Source: Bacillota bacterium (GTDB lineage: Bacteria; Bacillota; Sulfobacillia; Sulfobacillales; Sulfobacillaceae). Taken from it: 40,510 bases of DNA. The stretch is from contig JAJYTS010000007.1 in the NCBI GenBank assembly GCA_021792935.1, positions 1-40,510 of the forward strand, read 5' to 3'. Below are positions 20,625 to 30,850 of the stretch, one piece after another; the first letter of the stretch is position 1; each line of letters begins with the position of its first letter. Both the position numbers and the translations under genes were made by a program. Below the pieces are notes generated by a model that did not search any database, was not told the origin of the DNA, and was given only the letters and a program-made list of their open reading frames with translations.

Positions 20625-21011
20625 TTACTTCTTGGCGCCGGGTTGGTTTTTCTTGGCTCCATACTTGGAGCGTCCTTGAGCCCGCTTCTGTACGCCGCCC
20701 GTGTCCAAGGTGCCGCGAATGATGTGGTATCGCACTCCCGGCAAGTCTCGCACACGCCCTCCCCGAACCAGCACCACGCTGTGCTCCTGCAGATTGTGCC
20801 CAATCCCAGGAATATAGGCTGTCACTTCCTGACCGTTGGTCAAGCGCACACGCGCCACCTTGCGCAAAGCCGAATTCGGCTTTTTGGGAGTAACAGTCTT
20901 CACGCTGATGCACACTCCCCGCTTTTGCGGGTTCTTCTGCAATGCCGGCGCGGCCGACTTGCGCTTGGCCTTCTTGCGTCCATTGCGAACTAATTGATTA
21001 ATGGTCGGCAC
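20625..21011 (-). CDS. rpsL: 30S ribosomal protein S12
   Basis: Decoding-centre protein and the target affected in streptomycin resistance. It is 128 residues. The loop [11 protein letters not shown] retains lysine 43. The second loop reads [13 protein letters not shown], so residue 88 is arginine where E. coli has lysine. The rest ([34 protein letters not shown]) is normal. It follows the L7Ae-like gene by 15 bases. Confidence 0.98.
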   Translation of the reverse strand: MPTINQLVRNGRKKAKRKSAAPALQKNPQKRGVCISVKTVTPKKPNSALRKVARVRLTNGQEVTAYIPGIGHNLQEHSVVLVRGGRVRDLPGVRYHIIRGTLDTGGVQKRAQGRSKYGAKKNQPGAKK

Positions 21012-21026
21012 TCGTCCGCCCCCTTC

Positions 21027-21287
21027 CTAATTCCCGGGTGCCTCACGACTAACCGCCGCACAAGCGGCACCCACTTCGATTCCGCACAACCGGCCTAATT
21101 CGTGCATAGAATCGACATAATAAATCGGTATCTGGTTGGCGCGGCATCGCTCTTCAATCTCACGCAATATGGCCGTATCAGCATCGCGCGCCACGAAAAC
21201 TGCCCGCGCGCCACGCCGAATTTGCTTCATCGTTTCCCGGCGACCGACCACCCGGTGCCGGAAATCTTTGAGCACGGCCTTATCCAC
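21027..21287 (-). CDS. L7Ae-like K-turn-binding ribosomal protein (YbxF family)
   Basis: An 86-residue member of the L7Ae/L30e/Gadd45 family, as judged from the fold-like pattern QIRRGARAVFVARDADTAILREIEERCRANQIPIYYVDSMHELGRLCGIEVGAACAAV. Homologues between rpoC and rpsL in Bacillota (YbxF in B. subtilis) bind kink-turn RNA; their ribosomal role is not well defined. Here it is the first gene after a strong promoter, so it is expected to be cotranscribed with rpsL-rpsG-fusA-tuf. A GGAGG-type site lies just upstream of the start. Confidence 0.88.
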   Translation of the reverse strand: MDKAVLKDFRHRVVGRRETMKQIRRGARAVFVARDADTAILREIEERCRANQIPIYYVDSMHELGRLCGIEVGAACAAVSREAPGN

Positions 21288-21328
21288 GGCATTTCCTCCC
21301 GGCCATCCTCGTTAAGACACACTAGGGT

Positions 21329-21357
21329 ATTCTATCACCGCCATAAAGGCGTGTCAA
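21329..21357 (-). promoter_or_regulatory. Strong sigma-A-type promoter of the L7Ae-rpsL-rpsG-fusA-tuf operon
   Basis: On the minus strand the -35 is TTGACA (21352-21357), the spacer is 17 bases and the -10 is TAGAAT (21329-21334) with the TGn extension, one mismatch in twelve positions. Transcription would begin near 21322, about 35 bases before the start codon. The spacer holds the inverted repeat CGCC-TTTAT-GGCG. It may drive the downstream S10, spc and alpha genes as well, since no obvious terminator is seen before them. Confidence 0.82.
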
Positions 21358-21398
21358 CGCGATAATAAGCTTGACGCGCGACACGCCCGACAGGCGTT

Positions 21399-24300
21399 TT
21401 ACCGGTACAACTCAGCGTCGCTGGACTCTTCTTCGGCAATCACGGCGGCGTTGCGATACCGCGACATCCCCGTTCCCGCCGGCACCAACTTGCCGATAAT
21501 GACATTTTCCTTCAGGCCCAACAAAGGATCCCGCTTACCCTTAATGGAAGCCTCCGTCAAAACCCGCGTGGTTTCCTGGAATGAAGCGGCGGACAAGAAG
21601 GAGTCGGTTGCCAATGACGCCTTGGTTATTCCCAGCACCACCGGCTTTGCCACGGCAGGAGACTGCCCCTGCATCAAGACCTTGGCGTTTTCATCCTCAA
21701 ACTCGAAGCGATCCACCAAGGAACCGGGCAGCATCCCGGTATCGCCGGCCTCGTCCACCTTAATCTTGCGCATCATCTGCCGCACCATGACTTCGATATG
21801 CTTGTCGTTAATATCGACGCCCTGCACCCGATAGACGCGCTGCACCTCATGCAGAAGATACTCCTGCACCCCGCGGGGCCCCAGGACACGCAAGAGATCA
21901 TGGGGATTGACAGATCCTTCGGTCAGTTCCTGACCTTCCCGCACCCGGTCGCCCTCATGCACTTTCAGACGAGATCCGAACGGCACCACATAGACATGCG
22001 TGTCCGCTTCCGCGTCGGCGGTGACGGAAATTTCGCGGCGGCCCCGGTTCTCGCCAATGTGAACCACTCCCGCAACCTCGGAAATAATGGCCTGGCCTTT
22101 GGGTTTGCGGGCTTCGAACAACTCCTCCACACGGGGAAGACCTTGCGTGATGTCGTCTCCGGCCACGCCGCCCATATGGAAAGTGCGCATGGTTAACTGC
22201 GTTCCCGGCTCGCCGATGGACTGAGCGGCAATAATGCCCACCGCCTCACCCACTTCCACAATCCGGCCGGTGGCCAGATTGCGGCCATAGCAGGAGACGC
22301 ACACCCCATACCGAGATTGGCAAGTCAAGACACTGCGAACGGTCGTCTCCAACAGGCCAGACCCAACAATCTCACGGGCCGCGTCCTCATCGATCACATA
22401 ATTGGCTTGCACCATCACGGCGCCCATCTCGGGGTGGATGATATCCTCGGTCGCCACCCGGCCCACAAGCCGCTCCTCAAATCCCTCAATCACTTGGCCG
22501 CCGTCTTTAATCTCCCGCACCACCGTGCCTTCATTGGTGCCGCAGTCAATCTCGCGGACAATAACGTCTTGCGCCACATCCACCAGCCGTCGGGTCAAGT
22601 AACCGGAGTCAGCGGTTCTTAACGCGGTATCCGCCAACCCTTTACGAGCTCCGTGAGTTGAGGTGAAGTATTCCAGCACCGTCAATCCCTCGCGGAAGTT
22701 CGCCCGAATAGGAAGCTCGATAATGCGTCCGGACGGATCCGCCATCAGTCCCCGCATTCCCGCCAGCTGCGAGATTTGCTGCACATTGCCTCGAGCTCCC
22801 GACGTGGCCATCATGTATACGGAATTAATCGGGTCCATGTTGTCCATGAGAGCTTGGGTGACACGCTCCTTGGCTCGCGTCCACACCTCAATCACCCGCT
22901 CATAACGCTCGTCAGCCGTAATTAACCCACGGCGATACTGCCTGGCCACTTGGGTAACCTCGGCTTCCGCCTCCTCCAAGATAGCCTTTTTCTGCGCGGG
23001 AATATTGATGTCGGCCACGGAGATGGTAATGCCAGCCCGGGTGGCGTAACTGAATCCCAACGCTTTCACCCGGTCCAAGACTTCCGCTGTAATTTGATTG
23101 CCAAACAGGCGGAAAAGGTCTGCGACCAACACACCTAGTATTTTCCGATCCACCACTTTATCAATGAAGCGTAATTCCTTGGGCAGCGCGTCATTGAATA
23201 AAAACCGCCCCAGGGTTGATTCGCGCCGTTCACCGTCATAGCGCATGACGACCCGTGCCTGCAAGTCCAGCACGCCTTCCTGGTACGCCATTTCCCCTTC
23301 TTTAAGATCGGCCAGAATCATACCCCCGCCGCGGGCATCATCCCGGTCCATGGTTAAATAGTACGACCCCAGCACCATGTCTTGAGTCGGCGTGACCACC
23401 GGGCGGCCATCCTTCGGGTTTAAGATGTTCTGAGACGACAGCATCAAGATGCGAGCCTCCGCCTGCGCCTCCGCGGACAAGGGCACATGCACCGCCATCT
23501 GGTCGCCGTCAAAGTCGGCGTTATAGGCGGTACATACCAAGGGATGAATCTGAATAGCCCGCCCCTCTACCAACACTGGCTCGAAGGCCTGAATCCCCAA
23601 TCGATGCAAGGTGGGAGCACGGTTGAGCAAGACCGGATGCTCGCGGATGACATCTTCCAAAACATCCCAGACTTCGTCACGAACCCGCTCGACCATGCGC
23701 TTAGCCGACTTAATGTTATGGGCATAGCCTTCGTTGACCAGCTTTTTCATCACGAAAGGCTTAAACAGTTCCAACGCCATTTCTTTTGGCAGCCCACACT
23801 GATGCATTTTTAGATTGGGGCCCACCACAATCACGGAGCGGCCGGAATAGTCGACCCGCTTTCCCAGTAGGTTTTGCCGAAACCGACCCTGTTTTCCTTT
23901 CAGCATATCCGAAAGCGACTTTAAAGGACGGTTGCCGGGTCCCGTGACCGGCCGACCCCGACGGCCATTGTCAATCAGCGCATCCACCGCTTCTTGCAGC
24001 ATGCGCTTTTCGTTGCGAACAATAATGTCTGGGGCTCCCAAATCCAACAACCGCTTTAATCGGTTGTTGCGGTTAATCACCCGCCGGTAGAGATCGTTCA
24101 AATCGGAGGTGGCAAACCGCCCGCCATCCAACTGCACCATGGGGCGAAGATCAGGCGGTATCACGGGAATCACGTCAATAATCATCCATTCCGGGCGATT
24201 GCCGGAACCCCGGAAGGCTTCGACCACTTCCAGCCGACGAATGGCGCGAATGCGGCGCTGCCCCGTGGAGGAGTTCAACTCTTCACGCAGTTCGTCCGCC

Positions 24301-24860
24301 AACTGATCGAGGTTCAGCTCCAAGAGCAACTCTTTAATAGCCTCGGCACCCATGAGAGCCCGAAAGTGCGACCCATATTTCTCCCGGTATTCCCGGAACT
24401 CTGATTCCACCAGCAACTGCTTTTTCATGAGCGGGGTGGTTCCCGGTTCAATGACAACATAGGCGGCAAAGTACAGCACTTTTTCCAAGGCGCGGGGCGA
24501 CATGTCCAGAATAAGCCCCATGCGGGAAGGAATGCCCTTAAAGTACCAGATGTGCGAGACCGGGGCGGCCAGTTCAATATGCCCCATCCGCTCGCGCCGC
24601 ACTTTGGAACGGGTCACCTCAACTCCACAGCGGTCGCACACCACGCCCTTATAACGAACGCGCTTGTACTTGCCGCAATGGCACTCCCAGTCTTTGGTGG
24701 GCCCAAAGATCTTCTCGCAGAAGAGTCCTTCGCGCTCCGGCTTCAACGTCCGGTAATTAATCGTTTCCGGCTTTTTAACCTCGCCCTTGGACCACTCACG
24801 AATCTGCTCGGGTGAGGCCAGCGCGATCCGCATGGAGTCAAAGTTGTTTACGTCCAACAT
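21399..24860 (-). CDS. rpoC: DNA-directed RNA polymerase subunit beta'
   Basis: Largest catalytic subunit of RNA polymerase, 1153 residues (B. subtilis about 1199). The N-terminal zinc ligands are C60, C62, C75 and C78 ([21 protein letters not shown], in two blocks). The catalytic motif NADFDGDQM, whose three aspartates bind magnesium, is near residue 446. The second zinc site is around [15 protein letters not shown], and the trigger loop [18 protein letters not shown] is intact. No lineage-specific large insertion is apparent. The start [17 protein letters not shown] matches the family; rpoB ends 20 bases upstream. Confidence 0.98.
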   Translation of the reverse strand: MLDVNNFDSMRIALASPEQIREWSKGEVKKPETINYRTLKPEREGLFCEKIFGPTKDWECHCGKYKRVRYKGVVCDRCGVEVTRSKVRRERMGHIELAAPVSHIWYFKGIPSRMGLILDMSPRALEKVLYFAAYVVIEPGTTPLMKKQLLVESEFREYREKYGSHFRALMGAEAIKELLLELNLDQLADELREELNSSTGQRRIRAIRRLEVVEAFRGSGNRPEWMIIDVIPVIPPDLRPMVQLDGGRFATSDLNDLYRRVINRNNRLKRLLDLGAPDIIVRNEKRMLQEAVDALIDNGRRGRPVTGPGNRPLKSLSDMLKGKQGRFRQNLLGKRVDYSGRSVIVVGPNLKMHQCGLPKEMALELFKPFVMKKLVNEGYAHNIKSAKRMVERVRDEVWDVLEDVIREHPVLLNRAPTLHRLGIQAFEPVLVEGRAIQIHPLVCTAYNADFDGDQMAVHVPLSAEAQAEARILMLSSQNILNPKDGRPVVTPTQDMVLGSYYLTMDRDDARGGGMILADLKEGEMAYQEGVLDLQARVVMRYDGERRESTLGRFLFNDALPKELRFIDKVVDRKILGVLVADLFRLFGNQITAEVLDRVKALGFSYATRAGITISVADINIPAQKKAILEEAEAEVTQVARQYRRGLITADERYERVIEVWTRAKERVTQALMDNMDPINSVYMMATSGARGNVQQISQLAGMRGLMADPSGRIIELPIRANFREGLTVLEYFTSTHGARKGLADTALRTADSGYLTRRLVDVAQDVIVREIDCGTNEGTVVREIKDGGQVIEGFEERLVGRVATEDIIHPEMGAVMVQANYVIDEDAAREIVGSGLLETTVRSVLTCQSRYGVCVSCYGRNLATGRIVEVGEAVGIIAAQSIGEPGTQLTMRTFHMGGVAGDDITQGLPRVEELFEARKPKGQAIISEVAGVVHIGENRGRREISVTADAEADTHVYVVPFGSRLKVHEGDRVREGQELTEGSVNPHDLLRVLGPRGVQEYLLHEVQRVYRVQGVDINDKHIEVMVRQMMRKIKVDEAGDTGMLPGSLVDRFEFEDENAKVLMQGQSPAVAKPVVLGITKASLATDSFLSAASFQETTRVLTEASIKGKRDPLLGLKENVIIGKLVPAGTGMSRYRNAAVIAEEESSDAELYR

Positions 24861-24880
24861 TCGCTAATCCCTCCCCGGCA

Positions 24881-27800
24881 TTAGTACTCGTCGTCCTCGT
24901 CGTCTGACCCGTCCTCATCATCCCCGGAAGCGCTCTCATCTGACTGCGCCTCGGTTCCGCGCCGCAAAATCGCGTAAGCGTTCTCCGCCTCTTGATCGAA
25001 GTCCATTCCCCGCCCGGGCTCGAACATCTCTTTGCCGGCTCCCGCGGTGTCTTCCATCAAGCGATGCAGTTCCTGGCCTTCCGCATCATCCATGTCGGGC
25101 AAGAGTTCCAATCCTTGTCCTTCGCGCGCGGGTTCGTCATCCAACTCGCGAATTTCAATTTCCTCATCCAGTTCGTTAAGCACCTTGACGTCCAAACCAA
25201 GACTCTGCAGTTCTTTAATGAGCACCTTAAAGGACTCGGGCACTCCCGGCTCAGGCACATTCTCGCCCTTGACAATCGCCTCGTAGGTCTTGACACGGCC
25301 CACCACATCGTCTGATTTCACGGTCAACAGTTCTTGCAAGGTATAAGCCGCTCCATAAGCCTCCAGGGCCCACACCTCCATCTCGCCAAAACGCTGGCCG
25401 CCGAATTGCGCCTTACCGCCCAAGGGCTGCTGCGTGACTAACGAGTACGGTCCGGTGGATCGGGCGTGAATCTTGTCATCGACCAAGTGGGCCAGCTTCA
25501 ACATATACACCACGCCCACCGTAATCTCCCGATCAAACGCTTCGCCGGTTCGGCCATCATACAGCACAGTTTTGCCAGACTCGGGAAGCCCTGCCTTGCG
25601 AAGCCACTCCTGCAAATCATTTTCGTGGGCTCCGTCAAAAACCGGCGTAGCCACATTGACGCCCAACGCTCTGGCGGCCCAACCCAAATGGGTTTCCAGC
25701 ACCTGACCGATATTCATTCGGCTGGGAACGCCCAGCGGGTTTAGCACAATCTCCACCGGGGTGCCGTCCGGCAAAAACGGCATATCTTCCTCGGGGAGGA
25801 TGCGCGAAATCACCCCTTTGTTGCCGTGCCGGCCCGCCATCTTGTCCCCTTCAGAAATCTTGCGCTTCTGGGCAATATAGACCTGCACCAATTGGTTGAC
25901 ACCGGGGGACAGCTCATCGCCCTGCTCGCGGGTAAATACTTTGACGTCCACCACAATCCCGGATTCCCCGTGCGGCACTCTTAGCGACGTGTCGCGCACT
26001 TCCCGCGCCTTTTCGCCAAAGATGGCCCGCAGCAAGCGCTCTTCCGCCGTGAGTTCGGTTTCTCCTTTGGGGGTTACCTTGCCCACCAAAATATCACCAG
26101 GCCGCACCTCGGCACCGATGCGGATGATTCCCCGGTCGTCCAGGTCGCGCAGCACTTCTTCACCCACGTTGGGAATGTCCCGGGTAATTTCTTCCGGCCC
26201 CAGTTTGGTGTCACGCGCATCGCACTCATATTCCTCAATGTGAATAGAGGTAAAGACGTCGTCCTTTACCAGCTTTTCGCTCAATAAGATGGCGTCTTCG
26301 TAGTTGTACCCTTCCCAAGGCATGAAAGCCACCAAAACGTTACGGCCCAGAGCCAGCTCACCTTGATCGGTGGAAGGGCCATCGGCGATAATTTGTCCCG
26401 CATGCACCGCCTCGCCCTTGTTGACGATGGGCTTCTGATTGATGCAGGTGCCCTGGTTGGATCGGGTGAACTTTAACAGTTGGTAAGGACTCACCGTGTG
26501 ATCCGCGTTCTTGATCACAATTTGACTGGCGGAAACGCGATCCACCACGCCATCCTTTTGACTAATCAGCACCACCCCGGAGTCGCGGGCGGCCTTCGCC
26601 TCCATGCCCGTTCCCACTACCGGCGCATCTGTCACCAAAAGAGGAACCGCTTGACGCTGCATGTTGGCACCCATTAAAGCACGGTTGGCGTCGTCATGCT
26701 CCAAGAAGGGAATCAGCGCGGTGGCGATAGAGACCACCTGCTTGGGCGACACATCCATATAATCGATGCGCGCCGGTGACTCTTCCAAAATCTCGTGCCG
26801 CGAGCGGGCCGTGACTCGATCCACCTCAAAGTGCCCATCCTCGGTTAAGGGCTCGTTTGCCTGGGCAATGACCGCGTCGTCCTCCTCATCCGCTGTGAGG
26901 TAGACAATCTCGTTGGTCACCACCTCGGCGTCCTTATCCACCCGGCGGTATGGCGTTTCGATAAAGCCAAACTCGTTGATGCGCGCATAAGTGGACAGCG
27001 AGCCGATAAGACCGATGTTGGGACCTTCGGGGGTCTCAATCGGACACATGCGGCCATAATGGGAGTGATGCACGTCCCGCACCTCAAACCCGGCGCGCTC
27101 TCGTGACAGTCCGCCCGGCCCCAATGCCGAAAGGCGGCGCTTATGAGTGAGTTCCGCCAAGGGATTGGTCTGGTCCATAAACTGAGACAACTGCGACGAG
27201 CCAAAGAACTCCTTGACCGCCGCCACTACCGGACGAATATTGATAAGCGCCTGCGGCGTAATGGACTCCATATCTTGAATGGTCATGCGCTCGCGCACCA
27301 CCCGCTCCATCCGGGACAATCCAATGCGGAACTGGTTTTGCAACAGCTCTCCCACCGACCGTAACCGCCGGTTGCCGAGATGGTCAATATCGTCCGTCGT
27401 GCCGATTCCTTCATGCAAAGTGGTCATATAGTTGAGACAGGCCACGATATCCTGACGGGTGATGGTCTTGGTATCCGATGGAAGCTGTCCATTGGATACC
27501 ACCTTCACCTCCTCGCCATTCGGCAATTCCACCTGGATATTCAGCACATGGGCATCATCTAAACGATGAGCAATAATCCGGTCAATGTGGTCCCCTTCCC
27601 GCACCAGAACCTCGCCCGTTTCCGGGTGAATAATCGTCTCTTTGGAGGTGGCCCCGACAAGCCGCTTTCTCATGGCCAATTTTTTGTTAATCTTATACCG
27701 GCCCACACCCGCCAAATCATAACGCTTCGGCTCAAAGAAGAGGGAGTTCAGCAAACTCTGGGAGCTTTCCACAGTAGGCGGCTCACCAGGGCGCAAACGC

Positions 27801-28510
27801 TTATAAAGTTCGATCAGCGCGTCCTCTTGGGCTTTGCTCGGATCTTTGGACAACGTGTTTTGAACCCGCTCATCATCGCCCAAAACTTCCAAGATAGCGG
27901 CATCGGTGCCATATCCCAACGCCCGCATTAAGACCGTGGCGGGCAACTTCCGGGTACGGTCCACCCGAACCGATAAGATGTCATTGCTATCTGATTCAAA
28001 TTCCAGCCACGCACCCCGATTGGGGATAATGGTGGCAAAAAACAAACGCTTGCCGGATGCGTCCAGCTGCTCCCCGAAATACATGCCTGGAGACCGAACC
28101 AACTGACTGACAATGACCCGCTCAGCCCCGTTAATAATGAAAGTCCCCTTATCCGTCATGAGGGGGAAGTCCCCCATGAAGACGTCCTGCTCCTTTACCT
28201 CGCCCGTTTCTTTGTTCAACAAACGAACACGCACATGCAACGGCGCAGAATAAGTGACATCGCGCGCCTTGCATTCCTCAACCGAATACTTGGGCTGCTT
28301 TAACGTATAATCAATAAACTCCAGCACCAGATTCCCCGTGAAGTCTTGAATGGGCGAAATGTCGCGGAACATTTCGCGCAATCCTTCCTGTAGGAACCAA
28401 CGATAGGAATTTTGCTGAATCTCGATGAGGTTCGGCATATCAAGCACTTCGGTAATGCGCGCAAAGTTAAAGCGCTCGGCAGGCTGCTCTACCGGGAGAC
28501 GAAGGGCCAT
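24881..28510 (-). CDS. rpoB: DNA-directed RNA polymerase subunit beta
   Basis: Second catalytic subunit, 1209 residues. The rifampicin-binding region near residues 437-470 reads [29 protein letters not shown]; every residue commonly changed in resistant mutants of other species has its sensitive form. GRHGNKGV, with the conserved active-site lysine region, and [22 protein letters not shown] near the end are intact. The extreme C-terminus is a long acidic tail ([13 protein letters not shown]-like, about the last 20 residues). The ATG at 28510 follows an AAGGAG site. Confidence 0.98.
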   Translation of the reverse strand: MALRLPVEQPAERFNFARITEVLDMPNLIEIQQNSYRWFLQEGLREMFRDISPIQDFTGNLVLEFIDYTLKQPKYSVEECKARDVTYSAPLHVRVRLLNKETGEVKEQDVFMGDFPLMTDKGTFIINGAERVIVSQLVRSPGMYFGEQLDASGKRLFFATIIPNRGAWLEFESDSNDILSVRVDRTRKLPATVLMRALGYGTDAAILEVLGDDERVQNTLSKDPSKAQEDALIELYKRLRPGEPPTVESSQSLLNSLFFEPKRYDLAGVGRYKINKKLAMRKRLVGATSKETIIHPETGEVLVREGDHIDRIIAHRLDDAHVLNIQVELPNGEEVKVVSNGQLPSDTKTITRQDIVACLNYMTTLHEGIGTTDDIDHLGNRRLRSVGELLQNQFRIGLSRMERVVRERMTIQDMESITPQALINIRPVVAAVKEFFGSSQLSQFMDQTNPLAELTHKRRLSALGPGGLSRERAGFEVRDVHHSHYGRMCPIETPEGPNIGLIGSLSTYARINEFGFIETPYRRVDKDAEVVTNEIVYLTADEEDDAVIAQANEPLTEDGHFEVDRVTARSRHEILEESPARIDYMDVSPKQVVSIATALIPFLEHDDANRALMGANMQRQAVPLLVTDAPVVGTGMEAKAARDSGVVLISQKDGVVDRVSASQIVIKNADHTVSPYQLLKFTRSNQGTCINQKPIVNKGEAVHAGQIIADGPSTDQGELALGRNVLVAFMPWEGYNYEDAILLSEKLVKDDVFTSIHIEEYECDARDTKLGPEEITRDIPNVGEEVLRDLDDRGIIRIGAEVRPGDILVGKVTPKGETELTAEERLLRAIFGEKAREVRDTSLRVPHGESGIVVDVKVFTREQGDELSPGVNQLVQVYIAQKRKISEGDKMAGRHGNKGVISRILPEEDMPFLPDGTPVEIVLNPLGVPSRMNIGQVLETHLGWAARALGVNVATPVFDGAHENDLQEWLRKAGLPESGKTVLYDGRTGEAFDREITVGVVYMLKLAHLVDDKIHARSTGPYSLVTQQPLGGKAQFGGQRFGEMEVWALEAYGAAYTLQELLTVKSDDVVGRVKTYEAIVKGENVPEPGVPESFKVLIKELQSLGLDVKVLNELDEEIEIRELDDEPAREGQGLELLPDMDDAEGQELHRLMEDTAGAGKEMFEPGRGMDFDQEAENAYAILRRGTEAQSDESASGDDEDGSDDEDDEY

Positions 28511-28607
28511 TCAGGTCAACTCCTTTTTTGGCGAGTCACACGTCTAAAGAAGCTCGCCCCTGCGAGCCGGAGGAATGAATTGGGACTATGAAATATCGCA
28601 ATATAAA

Positions 28608-28636
28608 ACAGTATCACAAGCCCACCCCCGGGTCAA
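28608..28636 (-). promoter_or_regulatory. Candidate promoter for rpoB-rpoC
   Basis: On the minus strand TTGACC (28631-28636) and TACTGT (28608-28613) are separated by 17 bases, and TGA precedes the -10 as a TGn extension. Transcription would begin near 28601, about 90 bases before rpoB. The -35 lies within the long intergenic hairpin, so read-through transcripts from rplJL would carry this region folded. Confidence 0.6.
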
Positions 28637-28655
28637 GTCAACCCAGAGGAGGGCT
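28619..28655 (-). terminator. Long hairpin between rplL and rpoB (putative attenuator or processing site)
   Basis: The minus-strand RNA can form a stem of 15 pairs with one internal U-U mismatch: outer arm AGCCC with GGGCT, inner arm CCTCTGGGT with ACCCGGGGG (including G-U pairs), and a 7-base loop. It begins 22 bases after the rplL stop. The run after it (TGTGATACTGTTTTAT) is only partly T-rich, so complete termination is doubtful; partial termination or RNA cleavage between the stalk genes and rpoBC is more likely. Confidence 0.62.
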
Positions 28656-28677
28656 CATGCCACCCCACAACTAAAAA

Positions 28678-29067
28678 CTATTTAATTTCGACTGAACCGC
28701 CGGCTTCCTCAAGTTTAGCTTTTGCCGCCTCCGCATCAGCCTTGGAAATTTTCTCCTTTATTGCCTTGGGAGCCGCGTCAACCAATGCCTTTGCCTCTGT
28801 CAGCGACAAGCCCGTCAGTTCGCGGACCGCCTTAATGACCTGAACCTTCTTGTCACCGGGGGCGGTCAAGACCACATCAAACTCGGTCTGCTCTACCTCT
28901 TCCGCAGCCCCACCGGCAGCGGCGCCAGCGGCAGGAGCCGCTGCGGCCACCGCCACAGGAGCCTGCGCCGTGACCCCAAACTCCTCTTCCAAGGCCTTGA
29001 CCAACTGGGAAAGTTCTAGCACGTTTAACCCTTTAACAATCTCAATAACTTCTTCGACCTTTGCCAT
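28678..29067 (-). CDS. rplL: 50S ribosomal protein L7/L12
   Basis: Stalk protein that recruits translational GTPases, present in several copies per ribosome. From the ATG at 29067 it is 129 residues: N-terminal dimerisation domain [32 protein letters not shown], an Ala/Gly-rich hinge (about residues 36-58) and the C-terminal domain [42 protein letters not shown] lies 7 bases before this ATG; the preceding TTG is not needed. Confidence 0.98.
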   Translation of the reverse strand: MAKVEEVIEIVKGLNVLELSQLVKALEEEFGVTAQAPVAVAAAAPAAGAAAGGAAEEVEQTEFDVVLTAPGDKKVQVIKAVRELTGLSLTEAKALVDAAPKAIKEKISKADAEAAKAKLEEAGGSVEIK

Positions 29068-29103
29068 CAATTTACCTCCTACGTCTTCAAAAAAGGTTCG
29101 ATC

Positions 29104-29625
29104 CTAGCCTTGGACTTCCCGCTGCTGTCGAATTTGGTCAAGCGCCCGCGCCAAGTTCGCCATAGGCGCGTTAAGCACCCATGCGAACTGCTGTATCGGC
29201 GCGTTCAACGTGCCTACCACGCGGCCCAGCAAAATCTCCTTGGGGGGAAGCTCCGCCAATTCCTTGACACCGTTAGCGGAAATTGCCCGCTTGCCCAAAA
29301 TTCCGGCCTTGATTTCCATCTTGCGAAATTCGCGCTGAGCCAACGACAAAGTCTTGGCCGCGGCTACCGGATCCGGGCTGTACGCCACCGCCGTCGGCCC
29401 GGCAAGATAAGGATCGAGGCCTTCAATGCCCACCTCGTCGGCAGCCCGTTTAATCAAAGTGTTTTTCACCACGCGCAGGGTCACGCCGGCTTGCGCCAAA
29501 CGCTCCCGCAGCTGACCCAACTGATGTACGGTCAAACCGCGATAGTCGGTCAGCACGGTTCCCTGCGAGGCTTCCAATGCTTGCCGGGTTTCCTCGATGA
29601 CGGCCGCCTTTTCGGCTGTCGGCAT
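29104..29625 (-). CDS. rplJ: 50S ribosomal protein L10
   Basis: Stalk-base protein that carries the L7/L12 dimers and, in many bacteria, represses its own operon by binding the mRNA leader. From the ATG at 29625 it is 173 residues, starting MPTAEKAAVIEETRQALE, with TDYRGLTVHQLGQLRERLAQAGVTLRVVKNTLIKRA. A GTG three codons upstream overlaps the AGGAGGTGA ribosome binding site and so is not the start. It is the first gene after the leader/attenuator described separately. Confidence 0.97.
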   Translation of the reverse strand: MPTAEKAAVIEETRQALEASQGTVLTDYRGLTVHQLGQLRERLAQAGVTLRVVKNTLIKRAADEVGIEGLDPYLAGPTAVAYSPDPVAAAKTLSLAQREFRKMEIKAGILGKRAISANGVKELAELPPKEILLGRVVGTLNAPIQQFAWVLNAPMANLARALDQIRQQREVQG

Positions 29626-29637
29626 TGAATTCACCTC

Positions 29638-29671
29638 CTAAAAAAAATAACCTCCACCCACAGGGAGAAGG
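29638..29671 (-). terminator. Attenuator hairpin with U-tract just before rplJ
   Basis: On the minus strand CCTTCTCCC pairs with GGGTGGAGG across a TGT loop (nine positions, with one U-U mismatch and one G-U pair), followed at once by TTATTTTTTTT. This is a proper intrinsic terminator, yet the next bases are the AGGAGG ribosome binding site of rplJ, so it must be conditional. It closes the L10-leader-like RNA. Confidence 0.78.
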
Positions 29672-29750
29672 AACGGTGTCCACCGCCGCTTTTAAACTTC
29701 TACCTGGACGGGCTATTAAGCCAATAAAAGGCACCCGCCGTCTTGGGCTT
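29651..29750 (-). ncRNA. L10-leader-like autoregulatory mRNA leader
   Basis: The leader between the promoter and the attenuator resembles the Bacillota L10 leader: an AAGAC-GGCGGGTGCC segment, a GCC/GGC inner stem with loop TTTTATT, and GCTTAATAGCCCGTCCAGGTAGAAG completing the outer GACGG/CCGTC stem (29707-29742). In the known family L10(L12)4 binds this fold and terminates or blocks rplJL expression when stalk protein is in excess. The match is by eye, without a covariance search. Confidence 0.72.
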
Positions 29751-29757
29751 CGTGAGG

Positions 29758-29787
29758 ATGGTAACAAAGTGCGTGCCAGAATGTCAA
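29758..29787 (-). promoter_or_regulatory. Candidate promoter for rplJ-rplL
   Basis: On the minus strand TTGACA (29782-29787, perfect -35) is followed after 18 bases by TACCAT (29758-29763, four of six consensus -10 positions). It lies between the ddl stop (29810) and the L10-type leader, and would give a leader of about 125 nt, the size expected for an L10 leader. The weak -10 lowers confidence. Confidence 0.6.
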
Positions 29788-29809
29788 GCGCCCATTAAAA
29801 TTCTGGCCA

Positions 29810-30850
29810 TCACTTCCGTCTCAAGCCCAACGCCACCAAATGGGCCATCAACTCGGGAAAGGGGATGCCCGCCGCCCGTGCCGCCTTGGGCAAGAGAGAA
29901 TTGGGAGTCATACCCGGTATCGTGTTGGTTTCCAATACCACCGGACCCTCATCCGTCAAGAATATGTCCGTGCGGGAAAATCCACGACAGCCTAACGCGA
30001 CATGAGCCTTCATGGCGGCTTTTTGCACCATTTGTGACTGGTCTTGGGTCAAATCAGCGGGGCAAATCTCATCCGAACCCCCGTCCTCATACTTGGAGGC
30101 AAAGTCAAAAAACGCGCCGCGGTGGGGCACAATTTCGATGACGGGAAGGGCACGAATGCCGCCATCCAGCTCTTCCAACACGGCACAAGTCAACTCACGG
30201 CCTAAAATTTTTTGTTCCACCAAGACATCGGCGTCAAAACGTGCCGCCCATGCCAGCGCCTCGCGCAACGACTCAACGCCCTCAGCTATGGATACCCCCA
30301 AACTGGACCCGCCCAGATTCGGCTTGACCACCACGGGATATCCCAAATTGGCCTCAATGACCTCAATCGCGTTGGAAATGGAGGCCCGAATAGCCGCGGA
30401 GGTTAAAGATATGTCGTTTGGAGTGGTGAGGCCGTGATAACGGAAGAGTTCCTTGGCTTTCGCCTTATTCATGGCTAAGGCCGACGCCAGGGGGCCACTT
30501 CCCGTATACGGAATGGATAGGCTGTCCAACATCCCTTGTAGTGTGCCATCCTCCCCAAAAGGACCATGAAAGGCCAAAAATACGGCATCGGCTTGGGATA
30601 GCAGCGATATTCCGCGAATAGCCTCCGCGCGGGGCATAGGGCGTTCTTGCGCCTCACCCGGTTTAGGCAGGGCTTGAGGGGCGCTCTCCGAAAGGCTCCA
30701 TTTCCCATCGCGGCCAATGATAATGGCCTGCACCTCAAACTGACTTGAAGTCTTCAAGGCATTAAACACTTGCGCTCCGCTCGCCATTGACACGTCATGC
30801 TCACTCGAGGGCCCGCCCATCATCACGATAACACGCAGTTTTTGAGCCAT
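29810..30850 (-). CDS. ddl: D-alanine--D-alanine ligase
   Basis: ATP-dependent synthesis of D-Ala-D-Ala for peptidoglycan. From the ATG at 30850 it is 346 residues, starting MAQKLRVIVMMGGPSSEHDVS. ATP-grasp features follow: YTGSGPLASALAMNKAKAKELF, VVKPNLGGSSLGVS, GFSRTDIFL and the end motif LETNTIPGMTPNSLLPKAA. The conserved SKYEDGG loop retains the tyrosine expected of D-Ala-D-Ala enzymes rather than D-Ala-D-Lac ligases. GGGAGG lies 7 bases before the ATG, which rules out the in-frame starts further upstream. It occupies the place where rplK-rplA usually precede rplJ. Confidence 0.95.
   Translation of the reverse strand: MAQKLRVIVMMGGPSSEHDVSMASGAQVFNALKTSSQFEVQAIIIGRDGKWSLSESAPQALPKPGEAQERPMPRAEAIRGISLLSQADAVFLAFHGPFGEDGTLQGMLDSLSIPYTGSGPLASALAMNKAKAKELFRYHGLTTPNDISLTSAAIRASISNAIEVIEANLGYPVVVKPNLGGSSLGVSIAEGVESLREALAWAARFDADVLVEQKILGRELTCAVLEELDGGIRALPVIEIVPHRGAFFDFASKYEDGGSDEICPADLTQDQSQMVQKAAMKAHVALGCRGFSRTDIFLTDEGPVVLETNTIPGMTPNSLLPKAARAAGIPFPELMAHLVALGLRRK

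Noticed and set aside
21360-21398. Terminator after rpoC (ACGCC-TGTCG-GGCGT)
   Set aside because: A 5-pair stem exists but no T-run follows, so I cannot support termination there.
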